Below, piece after piece: positions 11,619-23,209 of a DNA stretch of 64,000 bases (the stretch's first letter is position 1; every line of letters starts with the position of its first letter). Below the pieces are notes generated by a model that made no database searches, had not been told where the DNA came from, and saw only the letters and a list, made by a program, of their open reading frames with translations. This DNA is from Neoarius graeffei (Eukaryota; Chordata; Actinopteri; Siluriformes; Ariidae): contig NC_083577.1 of assembly GCF_027579695.1 (NCBI RefSeq), positions 31,361,198 through 31,425,197 on the forward strand. Reading direction: 5' to 3'. The position numbers and the translations under genes are program-made.

Positions 11619-12331
11619 TGGATCAAGCCATTGAGTTGGCAGAGGACCATTTGGCGGTGGTTCCAGCAGCAGGTGGACATTCTGCCTCTTCTTTTTTTCT
11701 CTCTCCCTCTCCTTCTCCTTTCTCCCTTCTCTCCTCTTCCTGTTCCTGCCCTGTTCCCCTACCGCAGAAGCAGAGGCCAGCTCCTCCGCAGCCAGCCTGC
11801 TGCACCCATGGTGGCTCCCTCCCGTCTTCCCCTTCTGTACCCCCCCCAACACACACACAGGTGAGTGGCCCCTATATCACTGGTGCAGAGGTGAAGCCTG
11901 GGCCAGTATGCTGGCGCTGCGGGGAGCCTGGGCATCTCCAGACCTGGTGCTCTGTGATGGAGGTGGGAGCTTTGGTCCAGGTCCCAGATGTGTCAGAAAC
12001 CACTCTCAATCAGGCCGGAGCTTATCGTATACCACATGTTGGTGTATTCCGGTTGTAATCAGACCTCAATCCACCAAAGCCTGGTGCAAGGTGAGGCATT
12101 GGGAAGAGCACAAGTGGTGAAGGTTTTGTGTGTGCATGGGGATGTTCACGAATATCCACTAGCGTCCATCCATCTGTGCTCTCCAGCCATTTAAATTCGA
12201 GGTGGTCCACAGGCTGGGGGCACAGATGGTGGTGGCAGACTTCCTGTCCCATGGGGGGGGGGGGGGGGGGGGGGGGTCAGAGTCTGCTGCAGGCCAGACA
12301 GCTCCCTGGCCTGAGTCGGGCGGTGGGGGTA
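11619..12331 (+). pseudogene. Gmr1-like copy 1: gag C-terminus, zinc knuckle, protease start, RNase H end
   Basis: Continues gag from 4030 (DQAIELAEDHLAVVP). A Ser/Pro-rich linker follows, then a CCHC knuckle CWRCGEPGHLQTWC near 11908-11949, and a protease region without its DSG block but with CNQTSIHQSLV near 12054-12086. At about 12184 it jumps to the last residues of RNase H (FKFEVVHRLGAQMVVADFLS), so integrase, RT and most of RNase H are deleted. A run of 24 G (12253-12276) follows, then a G-rich polypurine tract (GGGCGGTGGGGGTA) at 12318-12331 next to the 3' LTR. Confidence 0.75.
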
Positions 12332-12516
12332 TGTAGCAGTGGGAGTGTAGCCAAGCATTGGTTTGTGAATGGAGGGCGGGGCCAAGGAAGGTGAGTGGCA
12401 AAGTCAGTACACCTGTTGTTGATTAATGTTGTGTCTGTGTGTGTTTTACAGTGAGGATGGAAGGTAGAAAAGGAGGGAGAGTGTGACGAGAGAGGATCTC
12501 TCCCGATCAGAGCACG

Positions 12517-12572
<56 letters not shown>

Positions 12573-12685
12573 CAAGGGAATGAGATTAGTAAAGCTGAAA
12601 AGCAAGGACAAAAGAGAAGTCTGTTTTAACATAATTTCCCGCCTGCCGTGCTTCAGTATTCCACCCACATCAGGGATTCACTACA
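12332..12685 (+). repeat. 3' LTR of Gmr1-like copy 1
   Basis: Starts TGTAGCAG (a changed TGTGGCAG) and ends CACTACA. It holds a (GT)n microsatellite at about 12524-12569 in the position where the 5' LTR has only a short GTGTGTG stretch. Confidence 0.85.
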
Positions 12686-13990
12686 ACGACAATCTTTGAT
12701 GATGATGAAGGTGCTGTTGGCGATCCAGGGCTGCTGAGCAGTGGTGGTAGGGCAGCCAATGATTATGGTGGTCAGCTTATTGACTGATGACTTGAAAGTC
12801 GACCAGTCAGTCATATCTTCAGCAGCCAATGCGATATATTGGTTGGAGATGGAGTGGTTGTACTGAGTATGAATGGTCAGGTCTCAAAGCCGGAATGAGT
12901 TGACTTGAGGTTGATGCCTATTGACAGGGTTGGTCTTCAGGCGCAGTCTCACATGGGCAACAAGGAGGCAGTGATCAGTGTTGCCAAGCTGAGTGCTGCG
13001 ATAAATACGACAGTTGGTAATGCCTGATTGCCAACAATGACCAATCAGAATGTGGTCCAGAGCTCATCGCATCACTCCATCATTGCTATACCAAGTCCAG
13101 TGGTGTATATGCTTCTTTGGTAACCATGAGTCTGTGACACACATGTTGGTGTTAGCACAGAGCTGGAGGAGGCGAACCCCATTGTTGTTGTTGGTGGGGT
13201 CCATGAAGGTGGTGCTAATGGTGATGGTGGAGGAATAGTTCTGAGCATCAGAACCAAGGGTAGCATTGGTGTCAGAGTGAAGATCATAGAAGGTGTCCTT
13301 CTCCTGGTCATCTGCAGCATTGGTCAGAGCATAGGCAATGATGAAGATCTTTCTGCAGTGGCGGAGAAAGTGAACAGTGAGCAAACAGTCATTCATGGGC
13401 TCCCAGCTAATCAGGGAGTGGTGTGCAGTCCTAGGTAGGGCCAGTGCTATTCGCCCATGTCCTCTCCCATTGAGTGGTCCACTCCAGAGGAAGATATGGT
13501 CACCAGCTGAACACTCACCACTATCTGTCCAGCGAACCTCACAGAGACCAGCAAAGGTCATGTTGTAGATGAAGAGCTCACGGGATAGAAGGGTGGCTGC
13601 ACCAGTATGGAGCAGGCTGAGGATGTTCCAAGTTGCAATGAGGATGGTGTGTCGTAGATTCATGAGTCGTAGTTCATTGTTGAGACTACAATAGGTTGAT
13701 TCCACTGAAGATCAGTCTGGTTATCTCTGGTAAGTGACATAACAGGGAAGGGTTCATCTAGCTGGGGTGTTAACCCGACACAGACTAGCCAGGTGATGGG
13801 GCTGCCACCTTAATACCCGGCCATGGGGTGTCCTGGCCCACCATCATGGACTGGGGTAAGATTGACCTACTCTTCATCTTGCCTCTTCCCTTTGACCTCT
13901 CTGGCTTGGGTGGCCCTACCAGGAGCAATAGCTCCTGCCAGCATAGCTCTCAGGATCATCAAGACACACAAGGCCCTTCACCGCAACAAG
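12686..13990 (-). pseudogene. RTE-like LINE, 5' region and AP endonuclease part
   Basis: Minus-strand APE-type endonuclease of the LINE whose RT lies at 1991-3101. From about 13650 the motifs are IATWNILSLLHTGAAT, LCEVRWTDSGE, IALALPRTAHH, IHHWTWYSNDGV and, after an in-frame TGA at about 13061-13063, LDHILIGH and the terminal QLGNTDHCLL catalytic block. A second TGA lies near 12888. The segment 13706-13990 is the 5' non-coding part. It ends at the target duplication of the Gmr1-like insertion, in the same reading direction as the RT half. A canonical GDMN motif is deleted, so the enzyme would be inactive even without the stops. Confidence 0.8.
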
Positions 13991-16661
13991 GTGGTAGTCC
14001 GCAGAGGGCATGTAATTGAATGGAAGGTACAAAATATTTAAGCATTTTACACATCTCTTTTTTTTTTACTTGTAAACCATTTCTAAGTGAAATTTAAACA
14101 ATTGGAAGTGTGTTTGGCTTGTCATTTTGTTGAAAGCATTGATGATTTGGGCTAAAATGTCCTGGTATTTTGCCAAATACATGATGATAATTAATACTTG
14201 TATGCAGTTCTCTTGTGTTGCCAAACATGCTGACGGTGTGCATGACATGACAAAATAGTGATGTTTTTGAGAACTGTGAGGAAACCCATGAAGGGAACAT
14301 GCGAAACTCTTCAGAGACAGTCAGCTTACACTATAAGAGCTTACAATGTGTTTAGAATTCAAGACAGTAAACTTGGAGACCATCTGTAAAGGGAAGATGA
14401 TCTCACCTTAAAAGACCCATTTGTTACAGTGCAAAAAGTGACAGTAAAACAAAGAAAAGCAGAATTATTGTTGGTGCTTTTCAAATAGCATATGGAAATT
14501 TATTAAATTTGAGAAACAGTTTTGTTTTTTTTAAAGTCTCGAGTGACCAAAGAGAAAATATCCAAATAGATCCAGGGAATGGCATTAATGAGAGTACTGT
14601 ATCTTTAGCTGGACATAAGTAATGGGTTTTCTGAAGTCAAACTGCATGATAGTGTTCAGTACTCCAATTGGGGAGATATTCTATCTGTTTACTCCCCTTT
14701 GGGACCATTTTATTCCCAAAGCTGTTTTACAAGACCACGGAGAGCTTGTAGGTCATGATACTAATTTGGTGATATCGGCATCCCCAGCAAAGCCATGTAC
14801 CATAAACACCACCTGTTTATACTGCTACTTTCTGGTAGGAGGTACCAAACTATTCACTCACACGCAACCAGACTGAAGGACAGCATCTACATCAAAGCTG
14901 TTAAGCTGCTAGCTCCCCCTCACTAGTATTTAAAACTGTCAGGCTGCTGATTCCCACTTACTCCTTATCCTGCTGTAATATTGTAGTACTCTATATTGCT
15001 ACCAAACTGATCATGATTGGATGCTATAACACTTGTACCTCTACCTCCTTTTGCTGTACTACATTTTAGTTTGTTATTTTTTTCACTGTGTACTGTGTTA
15101 CTTCTAGTATTGCAATTATGTGTACTGTCTAAGCTTGCATGATAGTGATTTCGCCCTGCTTGCAATCTTGCAATCTTCCACTTTCATAAAAAAAAATCAA
15201 GATTAATGATTTAACCATCCAGATTATCCAAAACCAAGAAAATGAGCATTTCCACCAGGTTTAGGGACTAAAGGGTACAATAATATAATAGGTTGTACAG
15301 TTGGGATCTGGTAGCTGGATGATGGATTTTTAGGTGATTCTGAAGTATGTGCAGTAACAAACATAACAATGCATGACTAAATTGTTATATGTCCTGTACT
15401 CTTCTATACTGTTTGTACGTAACTGCTTTACATTATCTTTAGTAAAACCTGCAAGGTCCTATCTCTTATATTATACTGCTCTGATTTTAATGTTTGTGGC
15501 ACAGGGGAAAAAAAAAACAGTGAGGAAGCTTTCGATTGTACTATACTATATTGTACTGGTATAATTACTAAAAGTTGAATTGACTTGAACTCATTTTGCA
15601 GGAAGGTAAATTTAGCACCTGAGGAAAGCATGTAAAGCAACATGGCCTGAAATGCAACAGACTCAAGCCATATCCAGATACAGACAGATGTGAATGTAAA
15701 TATCCTGGGCATCAAAGACAACCTGTCTCTCTTACAAATATCACTTGCCAAGAGTACTGATAAAGACAAATTCCAGGCCACTGACTGATTTCCTGCAAAG
15801 GTCTAATGAGATGATCTCTTGCACTCAGCAAATGATGATGATCCTGCACCAATATAATGAATAGGCACACTTATAGACCACTACTGGACTCTCAAAACAG
15901 TCAGTACAGAATAGGATGTTGCTCTGCATGTGCATTTGATCATAAACTCAATTCTTGTTTATAAACAGCAACCCAAAGGAAAAAAGGAAGAAAAAAGACA
16001 CAAATAAAATAAAACCCATAGAACTCTGTAGAGTATGGGAAATGACTGGTAGAAGGTTCCTGTATGCAATAACATTCACAGAGGTCAAAGATATCAGTCG
16101 TGATCAATGTGTTGCTCAAGGCCAACATGATCATTATATCTACCACAAAGCTCAAAAATATGATACAGAAGATGCACTGGTCAGAAAAGTGGAAGCAAAG
16201 GGTTATTGATTGGCCACATAGGAATAAGGATATTGATCAGATGGGTGGTAATTGTACTACCTGACTCAGTTATGGTGCAAAGACATCTGAGGTCTCCCAC
16301 AGCCAGCTGAAAAAAATAGGCACTGACTTACCCCTGTAAAGGGAAAGACTATCTGTTCTCAATTGACTACTTGTCAAATTATCCAGAAATGCAATGCTGT
16401 CCAGGACAACCCTGAATATTACAGTATACTGTTGCACAAGTCTCTCTTTTCTTTCATTAGACATGGCATTGAGATCATTCACCTCTTCATCAGCTAAAAC
16501 CAGGAACATGTTAGCAAGGTATTAAAGTATTAAATTCTAAAGTGATCACTTTCAAACATGCTTATTAATGGCCTCACTACTGTATTGCTAAGATTTCATG
16601 ATTTTTGGACATTAATTAAATACACCTATAATATCTAAATTGTAAACTAGCACACTTCTGG
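13991..16661. other. AT-rich sequence without recognisable features
   Basis: About 2.7 kb read on both strands. Only short open frames occur and none resembles a known family. There are short A runs (15188-15196, 15510-15519). It may be unique host DNA or very old repeat. Confidence 0.5.
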
Positions 16662-17084
16662 TACAGTTGTGGTCAGAAGTTTACATACAGTGACATGAAT
16701 GTCATCTTGGATATGAATATCATGGCAATATTTGGGCTTTCAGTAATTTCTTTGAACTGTTCTTTTTCTGTGGCAGAATGTACAGCATATATCTTTAATT
16801 AAAAAAACCCACTAGAATTTGGTGCACACGTTTTGATTCTCTTTGGGTTTACTGAAATCAACACAGGGTCAAAATTATACATACAGGATCAACAATTTAC
16901 ACATACTCACTTAGATTATGAATTCAGAGGTGCTGAAACTTCCAAAATGTCTCTTATCTTGCCAAGGCTGAGGTCTCTTAACTTCCTGTTAGTGATTATG
17001 ATTGACTACAGCTGGTAGCTTCTCTGTGCCTTCATAAAAAGGGTTTGTTTACAGCACTCATTGGATTGACCAACACACAATAAA

Positions 17085-18720
17085 ATGGGAAAGTCCAAGG
17101 AGCTCAGTGCAGATCTGAGAAAGAGGATCACAGATATACACAACTCCGGAATGTCTCTTGGAGCCATTTCTAAACAACTGCAGATCCCAAGATAAAGTTC
17201 AAACAATTGTATGTAAGTTACTGAGAGGTGTAGTCACTTTGCCAAGCCACTTGCTTCAACAAAACCCAAACTGTCACCCTCAGCTGAAAGGAAATTGGCT
17301 TGGATGGTCAGGAACAACCTGGGAACCATCATGGCACAGCCCTGCCATGAACTGGAAGTTGATGGATCACTGTCTACAGTTCAGATCACCATGGACTAAG
17401 AGGCTGCTATCCAAGCTTACTGCATGGACAAAGAAAAAGCCTTCTCGAGGATAGCTGTATGGCAGGGGTGGGCAATTATTTTTTTCCATGGGGCCACATG
17501 AGAAACAGAAAATTTTGTGGAGGGCTGGACCAAAAGGCTGAACTAAATTCTGCATAATATTAATTGTATTTCTTTATATAAAGCAGTAAATAACATTGTT
17601 TTTACAAGCTGCTAAGACTGGTAAGAGTATAGAAAAAACAAGGTTGCCTTACAAAAAAATGTAATTTATTCAATCAAATTTCCCAAAACAATGGTTAACA
17701 AAATGTGAACATTTGTACCTTTTTTTTCAGTCACATTCACCCCAAAACACAATAAAGACATCACAATATTGTCTTTCTACTCCAAATATCAAGCAAGATA
17801 CATCATATTATAATAATGATGCCCACATTTGTAGTCTAATCACCTCATTTGGTATTTTTTCGCTGGAGATCGGCTCGGGCTCCGGCGCCTGCTGGTGACA
17901 TTACACTATGTGATTGGCTGGACCGTTTGAAGGATGACGTACAAGTTTGTGGTTGGTCTGGACAAATTATGGAAGTAGTTATCGCGGGATTAGGTTTCGT
18001 GGAATTTCATGTCATGTTCATGTCGCGCGCATTGCGTTTTTGTTGAACACAACTTAAAAATAAAAGCAATGCACATTCAGTCCATGCATGAGGTAAAATT
18101 AGAAAATACATTTATTTTGTAATTTCTAATTAACCTTAAGCGGGCCGGTCAGAATGAACCAAAGGGCCGGATGCAGCCCGCGGGCCGTAAAATGCCCAGG
18201 TTTACTGTATGGTCAGATGAGACAAAGATTGAGTTGTTTGGCCACAATGACTACCATGTACAGAGGGACATTGTACCAGCTGCTGGTGGTGGTAGGATCA
18301 TCATGCTCTGGGGGAGTTTTGCTGCCAGTGGAACTCTTTCATTGCACAAAGTGGATGGAATAATGAAGAAGGAGGACTACCTCAGAATTCTTCAGCATAA
18401 ACCATCAGAAACTTGAACACGACTTGGAAGTTACAACAGGAAAATGAACCCAAACATGCATCAGAGCTGGTTGTGGAGGATAAAGCAGGCTAACATTAAG
18501 CTTAAAACAAGTCCTGACTTCAACCCTATTGAAAATATATGGACCATGTTTATAAGTCAAGTCCATGCCAAGAAAAGAAAAAAAAACAAATTTAATTGAA
18601 CTCTACCAATTCTACCATGAAGAGTCATGAAATATCCAACTAGAATTCTGCCAGAAGCTTGTTCATGGTAAACAAAAATCTTTGGTCAAGGTGAATCTTG
18701 CAAAGAGACATTTTACCCAA
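17085..18720 (+). pseudogene. Tc1-like transposase (element A), broken
   Basis: ATG at 17085 starts MGKSKELSADLRKRITDIHN, the helix-turn-helix N-terminus of Tc1-like transposases, but a TAA follows after ISKQLQIPR. Downstream pieces in other frames match the family: VWSDETKIELFGHND at about 18208, with the first catalytic Asp, IIMLWGSFAASG, and a C-terminal DFNPIENIWTMF-like block near 18520. The hAT MITE lies immediately before the WSDE motif. Multiple frameshifts rule out function. Confidence 0.85.
17463..18204. mobile_element. hAT MITE inside Tc1 element A
   Basis: 742 bp non-coding element with left end CAGGGGTGGGCAATT. The right end (inverse TAAACCTGGGCATTTTAC) is a diverged match. It is bounded by a perfect 8 bp duplication CTGTATGG (17455-17462, 18205-18212), the hAT hallmark. 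Its right half is rich in GGGCCGG and GCCCGCGGGCC motifs. No transposase is seen, so it would depend on an enzyme supplied elsewhere. Confidence 0.85.
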
Positions 18721-18997
18721 ATATTAGGTGTGCTGTATGTATATTTTTGACCCTATATGTATAATTTTGACCCTGTGTTGATTTCATAAAACCCAAAGAA
18801 AATTAAAACTTGTGCACCAAATTCTAGTGTTTTTTTTATTAAAGCTGTATGCTGTACATTCTGCCATAGAAAAAGAACAGTTCAAAGAAATTACTGAAAG
18901 CCCAAATATTGCCACAACAAGATGACATTCATGTCACTGTATGTAAACATCTGACCACAACTGTATATAGTGAGTAGGATTGCTAGAAGACATGCAT

Positions 18998-19260
18998 GTC
19001 CACAGTTCAAACCTGAATTTGGGTTAATATTTGTGTGGAGTTTCACATGTTTGGCCTGTGTCCATGTGGGTTTCTTCCAGGTTATCTGGTTTCCTCCTAC
19101 CTCTCAGAAACATATGGACCAGTGGATCTCAATTGCCCTATGTGTGATTGAGTGTGTGAATATGTGTGCATGGTGTCTTGTGATGGATTGGCTTCATATC
19201 CATGGTGTATGCCTGCCTCACACCCAACTCCATTGCAATGTTGACCAGGAGAAAGCAGTT
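18998..19260 (+). repeat. Diverged SINE body without its tRNA-like head
   Basis: The string of phrases GTGTGGAGTTT, CATGTGGGTTTCTTCCAGG, GGTTTCCTCCTACC and GATGGATTGGC follows the order of the SINEs at 26945 and 55747, but with many changes. The remaining sequence to 19689 shows no gene. Confidence 0.5.
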
Positions 19261-19689
19261 ACATTCATCGGGCATTGTAATGAAGTATAGCATGTGTACA
19301 CAAAGCAGAACCAGAGACCTGTATCCTGCCCCACCATCAACAATGTGAAACTCTGATGGAATCTTAGTGGCTTATAAATAAACAAACCTGCACTTAAAGA
19401 GGATGCTTGTGTAGCAGAATGTTTTTTTTTTCTTCCTCCTCCTTTTCCCTCCTCCCTACACTGGGGAGTAGGTGAACCTAATCCAATTTATTTACTGTCA
19501 ATTTACTGTCAATTAGTGGGCAGTGCATGGGAAATAAATCTCAGCAGGTAACTGCTTCCATGCAAGCAGTTCCTGTTTCCTGGTGAAGCTGAGCAGTCAT
19601 GTTGGTGGCATGGCTGGTTGAGGCATTGTGCCTCTTGGCGTTTGGTCTGAGAGGATCATTAAAGTATGCTGTTTTGCCATTTTTCTCAT

Positions 19690-20315
19690 TCACCGGAGCT
19701 TTTTTGTTTTATTTTATTTCTTTTTCTATTTTTTTTCTGTGTGTTTGTGTAGTTTGATGTTTGTTTGAGTGTTTTCTCCACCGGTGGTGGTGTAGCTCCG
19801 GACCTAGTTTTGGGCGTCGGTTCCCTCCAGGCCTTGGTTCGCTGTGGGTGATGCCTGTGCTCCCAGCTGTGGACTGCAGTGAGCTCATTGCTCATTTTAC
19901 ATCATGGTTGTCCAGTGCTCTGCGCTTTAACGCTTGGCGTGATGTTCCGAGTGATGTTGCTTGGTGGTGTTGCGGCGGCTGTGCAGGCAGTTTGGGACAC
20001 ACCAGCACTTTGCGTGGCGGAGCTTCTCTGCTCGCTTTGTGGATCCATGGCGTGATGTTCTGAGCGATGTTGCTGACGGCGTCGCGGTGGCGGTGCTGGA
20101 GATGTGGGACTCGTTTTCATGCGCCTTTTGGTGGGACTGTGGCTGCTACACCACGGGAATTACATCCTGACCCCTACTTGGTGGACTTATTATTTATTTA
20201 TTTTTTATTATTATATATATATATTTTTTTTCTTTCTTTGTCTACTATTGTAAAGCGTCCTTGGGTTTCTTGAAAGGCGCTATATAAATTTAACTTATTA
20301 TTATTATGTACCACA
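19690..20315 (+). repeat. Retroposon with L2-like 3' tail, copy 1
   Basis: The 3' end GGCGCTATATAAATTTAA followed by a TTATTATTA run is the type of tail used by fish L2/CR1-type LINEs and their SINE partners. The body is GC-rich and contains an imperfect internal tandem duplication (two TGATGTTC-GAG-GATGTTGC units). A second copy lies inverted at 59385-60000. Open frames across it are not conserved between copies, so I call no protein. Confidence 0.6.
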
Positions 20316-20580
20316 AGTTTACTGTGTGATTGGTGTTGGCAAAATTTTGCTCTGTTTCTTGGTTCACAGTGTTGCCTGCTGGCGTGGCGTGTGTGTGTGG
20401 AGTGATGGTTCAGTGTGGGCCCTCCGCATAGCCAGGTCTGCTTTGTTGAGGTAGGTGGCTCAGGTGTGTGGCAATTTAATTTTTTTTTATCATTCTGTGA
20501 CTAAATGCAATTGTAAATGCAATTGTTGTAGCTAAAGCCACATTGCCATCACATCACTGGCATAATTTGATTAAAACAAA
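20316..20580. other. Short stretch without recognisable features
   Basis: No gene or repeat end recognised. It separates the L2-tailed retroposon from the ISL2EU-like fragment. Confidence 0.4.
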
Positions 20581-20601
20581 ATGAATATGAATGTCCCATT
20601 G

Positions 20602-20934
20602 TTAATCAAGTTGTACATGCCTGCACATAACATAATCATATGTGTCTAAAGGCTTGTAGGCACGAAGTTTTTCGTGGGTGTACACTGAAGTCTTGTCAAT
20701 AAGGTACAAGTATATATCTGGCCATTGTATACCAGGGAACTTACTAACATCGTCCGTCCACTCTTTAATTAAATACGGATCCGGTAGGCGATGTCCACTT
20801 GTTAGAATTAATTTATTTATGTAGCATTCTCGATCTTGTAATGACAATTGTTTTGCATAATCTGACAGCTCATAATGCCGGTCTATGGGCAGCGCCATTG
20901 TTTCTGAGTCCAGGCTGCGCGCGCATTCTAGCAA
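20602..20934 (-). pseudogene. ISL2EU-like N-terminal exon fragment
   Basis: A 110-codon frame whose layout parallels the exon at 46321-46659: DYAKQLSLQDRECYINKLI, then DPYLI, KFPGIQWPDIYLYLI, TSVYTHEKLRAYKPLDTYDYV. In fish, such N-termini precede SWIM-finger and YqaJ-type nuclease domains in proteins of ISL2EU-like transposons (remembered association, not searched). The downstream exons are not found: at about 20964 the sequence switches to a Gmr1-like retrotransposon. Probably an orphan exon of a truncated transposon. Confidence 0.5.
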
Positions 20935-20964
20935 TGGTCGGTTTGTTTACAAACGTGCGAAGGG

Positions 20965-22725
20965 GTCTATAGAACCGGGCCATTATTCAGGCTAGTGTCT
21001 TATCCTGCCCTAAGTGTCCAGCCATGGGATTAAAGTGAGCCACCTGGAATACCAATTCCCGGTGGCTCTTTGGGATCAAAAGTTGGGTTACTTGTTTCTT
21101 AGTTTGAGTGTCCTACATCACTCGGTATAACCTATCCTTAATAATGGAAAAATAGGGGAAGGACGGGGTGGCGTTTGGCTGGAGCATTTGACCATCGATT
21201 ACTCTCACTTGGTCAAACGCATGCCGCAGAGTCTCGTCTCGCGACTGCTCTAATGGAAAATCCGCGAGGGATTCCCCGAGAGAGGGAGGAGGAGCCTGCT
21301 GCTCCTCACTCTGGCACGGTGATGACGTAGACGGCTTGGTGACAGCTGCTCCCGCCAATGCCACTCTGGGACCTCCCCCCGCTGAACTACGGCAGGACCC
21401 ACTCTTCACTAAATGTGTCATTAAATCCTGAAATCCTGGCCAATCAGTCCCCAAAATTATAGAGTGGATAAGGCGAGGATTAACCGTCACCTGTACTCTA
21501 AATTTCTCCCCTCAAAACAGAATGTGGACCGACACTAAAGGGTAGTTGTGAACATCCCCGTGCACACACAACACCTTCACCAACTGTGCTCTGCCCAATG
21601 CCTCGTCTTGCACCAGGCTTTGGTGGATTGAGGTCTGATTACAGCCAGAGTCCACCAAAGCCTGATACGTATCCCCTTGGACACTCACCGGTATGCGATA
21701 TGCTCCGGCCCGATCGAGGGCGGTTCCTGGCGCGTCGGGGATCCGGACCACCGCACCCACCTCCATCGCCGAGCACTGATGCTGGAGGTGCCCCGGCTCC
21801 CTGCAGCGCCAGCATACCGGCCCAGGCTCTCTCTCTGCACTGGTGTTCCAGATATCACTCACCTGAGGGGGGGAAGACACAGACACAGAAGTAGGAAACG
21901 GTAGGACACTGCGGGTGCGGCGGGCCGGCTGGGGTGGAGCCGGCCCCCACCTCCGCGGTGGGGGAATGGGGCGAGGGTGAGGAACAGGAGGAGAGAGAGA
22001 GGGGAGGGGAGAGGGGGAGACACACTGTCCTGCCATTGGAATGGCCGCCATATGGTCCTCCGCCAGCTCAATGGCCTGATCCAGCGACGCTGGGCGATGG
22101 CACTGGACCCACTCCGCGGTCCCTTCTGGAAGTCGAGCAACGAACTGCTTCAGCGCCACCAGATCGATGATTTCCTCAGCGTCGCAGTTGTCGGCCCTCA
22201 GCCACCGGCGGCAGGCATCCCGGAGTTGCTGGCCAAACACAAACGGCAGGCCGACCTCCTCCAGGCGCAGCACGCGGAAGCGCTGCCGCTGCTGCTACGG
22301 AGTGAGACCCATGTGCTGGACGATGGCCCTGCGGAAGTCCGCGTAGACCAGCCGACTGTCGGCGGGGAGCTGTAGCGCGGCCAGCTGCACCTCGCCTGTG
22401 AGCAGGGGGGGAGGCGTGCCACGCGCTGTTCCACCGGCCAACCCCACGCCTCTGCTGCCTGCTCAAAAAGGGCGAGGAAGGCCTCGGGGTCGTCGTGTGG
22501 GCCCATCTTCATAAGGGTGAGGTGGGGCGGGCCTGTGGCAGTGGAGGTGGTGGACCCCGCCAATGCAAGTAGGTGCCAGAACACCTGGTGGTCTTCCTGC
22601 TGCGCCAACACCAGGGCCTCAAACCTTTGCTCCTGTTCTTTCCGGAGGGCGACCAGCACCTGGTGCTGGCTCTGTTGGGCCATGGCGAGGGCATGGATCA
22701 AGTCCTTGAAGGGGGAGGACTCCAT
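20965..22725 (-). pseudogene. Gmr1-like copy 2 gag-protease-integrase start
   Basis: ATG at 22725 begins MESSPFKDLIHALAMAQQ. Gag runs through LALFEQAAEAWG and FGQQLRDACRRWL with one frame change near 22270. It continues through a Pro-rich linker, a CCHC knuckle CWRCREPGHLQHQC (about 21817-21776), and a protease with ALVDSGCNQTSIHQSLV (catalytic DSG, about 21660), all in one frame. A further segment (21490-21113) has ILGTDW and then RVIDGQMLQPN, the lead into integrase. It ends in MAGHLGQDKTLA, inside the integrase zinc-binding region. This copy is the best reference for the gag-to-protease junction, which is in frame here but shifted in copy 3. Confidence 0.8.
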
Positions 22726-22768
22726 GGGGCTGTTCACTCCTGCGCTCCTTCCTGGGTTTTGGCACCAC

Positions 22769-23054
22769 TGTAACAAGTGTTCTAGGTGGGTGAAGCACAG
22801 AAGCACGGCAGGCCAGAACTGAGTTCTCAAAAACTCTTTATTTAGCTTTTCAGCTTAAATCACACACACCAGTATCCAGGTTGGGGAGAAGCTCCCTTCC
22901 TCCGCTCTCCCTCTCCTCTTTATAGGGCGCGGTCACTGGGGAAGACACACAAACACAGGTTAATTCCCATCAGATGCAGTGATTCCACCACTTACCTTCC
23001 CTGACTCCGCCCTCCATTCACAGACCGACGCTTGACCACGCCCCCACTGCCACA
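22769..23054 (-). repeat. 5' LTR of Gmr1-like copy 2
   Basis: On the minus strand it starts TGTGGCAGTGGGGGCGTGG and ends CTTGTTACA. It holds a TATA-like element (inverse of TTTATAGGGCG near 22919-22929). No (AC)n expansion as large as in copies 1 and 3. Confidence 0.85.
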
Positions 23055-23209
23055 CTTACGTTTTGAGAATTTCCACTGCAGGCACCCTCAATGACATGAG
23101 CTGCAAGATTCAAGACTTGGTATGGAATTTGAAGTTGAAATCTTTTCTTAGCTTTTACACCTGGGAAGGTGTTATTAATGCTTAATGATATATACACATT
23201 TCAGAGCAA

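Larger units (their letters stand above)
3102..12685 (+). mobile_element. Gmr1-like Ty3/gypsy retrotransposon, copy 1, holding nested insertions
   Basis: LTR retrotransposon inserted in the RTE-like LINE. It begins and ends with related LTRs (3102-3423 and 12332-12685). The flanks ACAAC (3097-3101) and ACGAC (12686-12690) look like a 5 bp target duplication with one change. Its own sequence is 3102-4030 plus 11619-12685; everything between is later insertions. The internal region keeps gag, a zinc knuckle and part of the protease, then jumps straight to the last residues of RNase H, so integrase and RT have been deleted. Family membership rests on near-identical protein stretches with the more complete copy at 40701-45652. 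Confidence 0.85.
16664..18963 (+). mobile_element. Tc1-like transposon A
   Basis: Ends are CAGTTGTGGTCAGAAG at 16664 and its inverse at 18963, flanked by TA on both sides (16662-16663, 18964-18965). The inverted similarity reaches about 200 bp inwards, including a motif about CACTAGAATTTGGTGCAC. Without the hAT MITE at 17463-18204 and its 8 bp duplication the element is about 1.55 kb, a normal Tc1 size. The transposase inside is a pseudogene. Confidence 0.9.
20965..23054 (-). mobile_element. Gmr1-like retrotransposon, copy 2 (3' truncated)
   Basis: Reads on the minus strand from its 5' LTR (22769-23054) through gag, protease and into the integrase zinc-finger region, then stops at about 20965, where ISL2EU-like sequence begins. 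The integrase N-terminal segment follows protease directly, giving the gag-PR-IN order also seen in copy 3. The primer-binding site TGGTGCCAAAACCCAGGA directly follows the LTR. Confidence 0.85.

Noticed and set aside
16270..16509. Minus-strand 79-codon frame with no stop
   Set aside because: No recognisable motif, no codon bias evidence and no splice context; I cannot support it as a gene.
21586..22375. Plus-strand open frames of 75-132 codons over 21586-22375
   Set aside because: Antisense shadows of GC-rich gag and protease in Gmr1-like copy 2.
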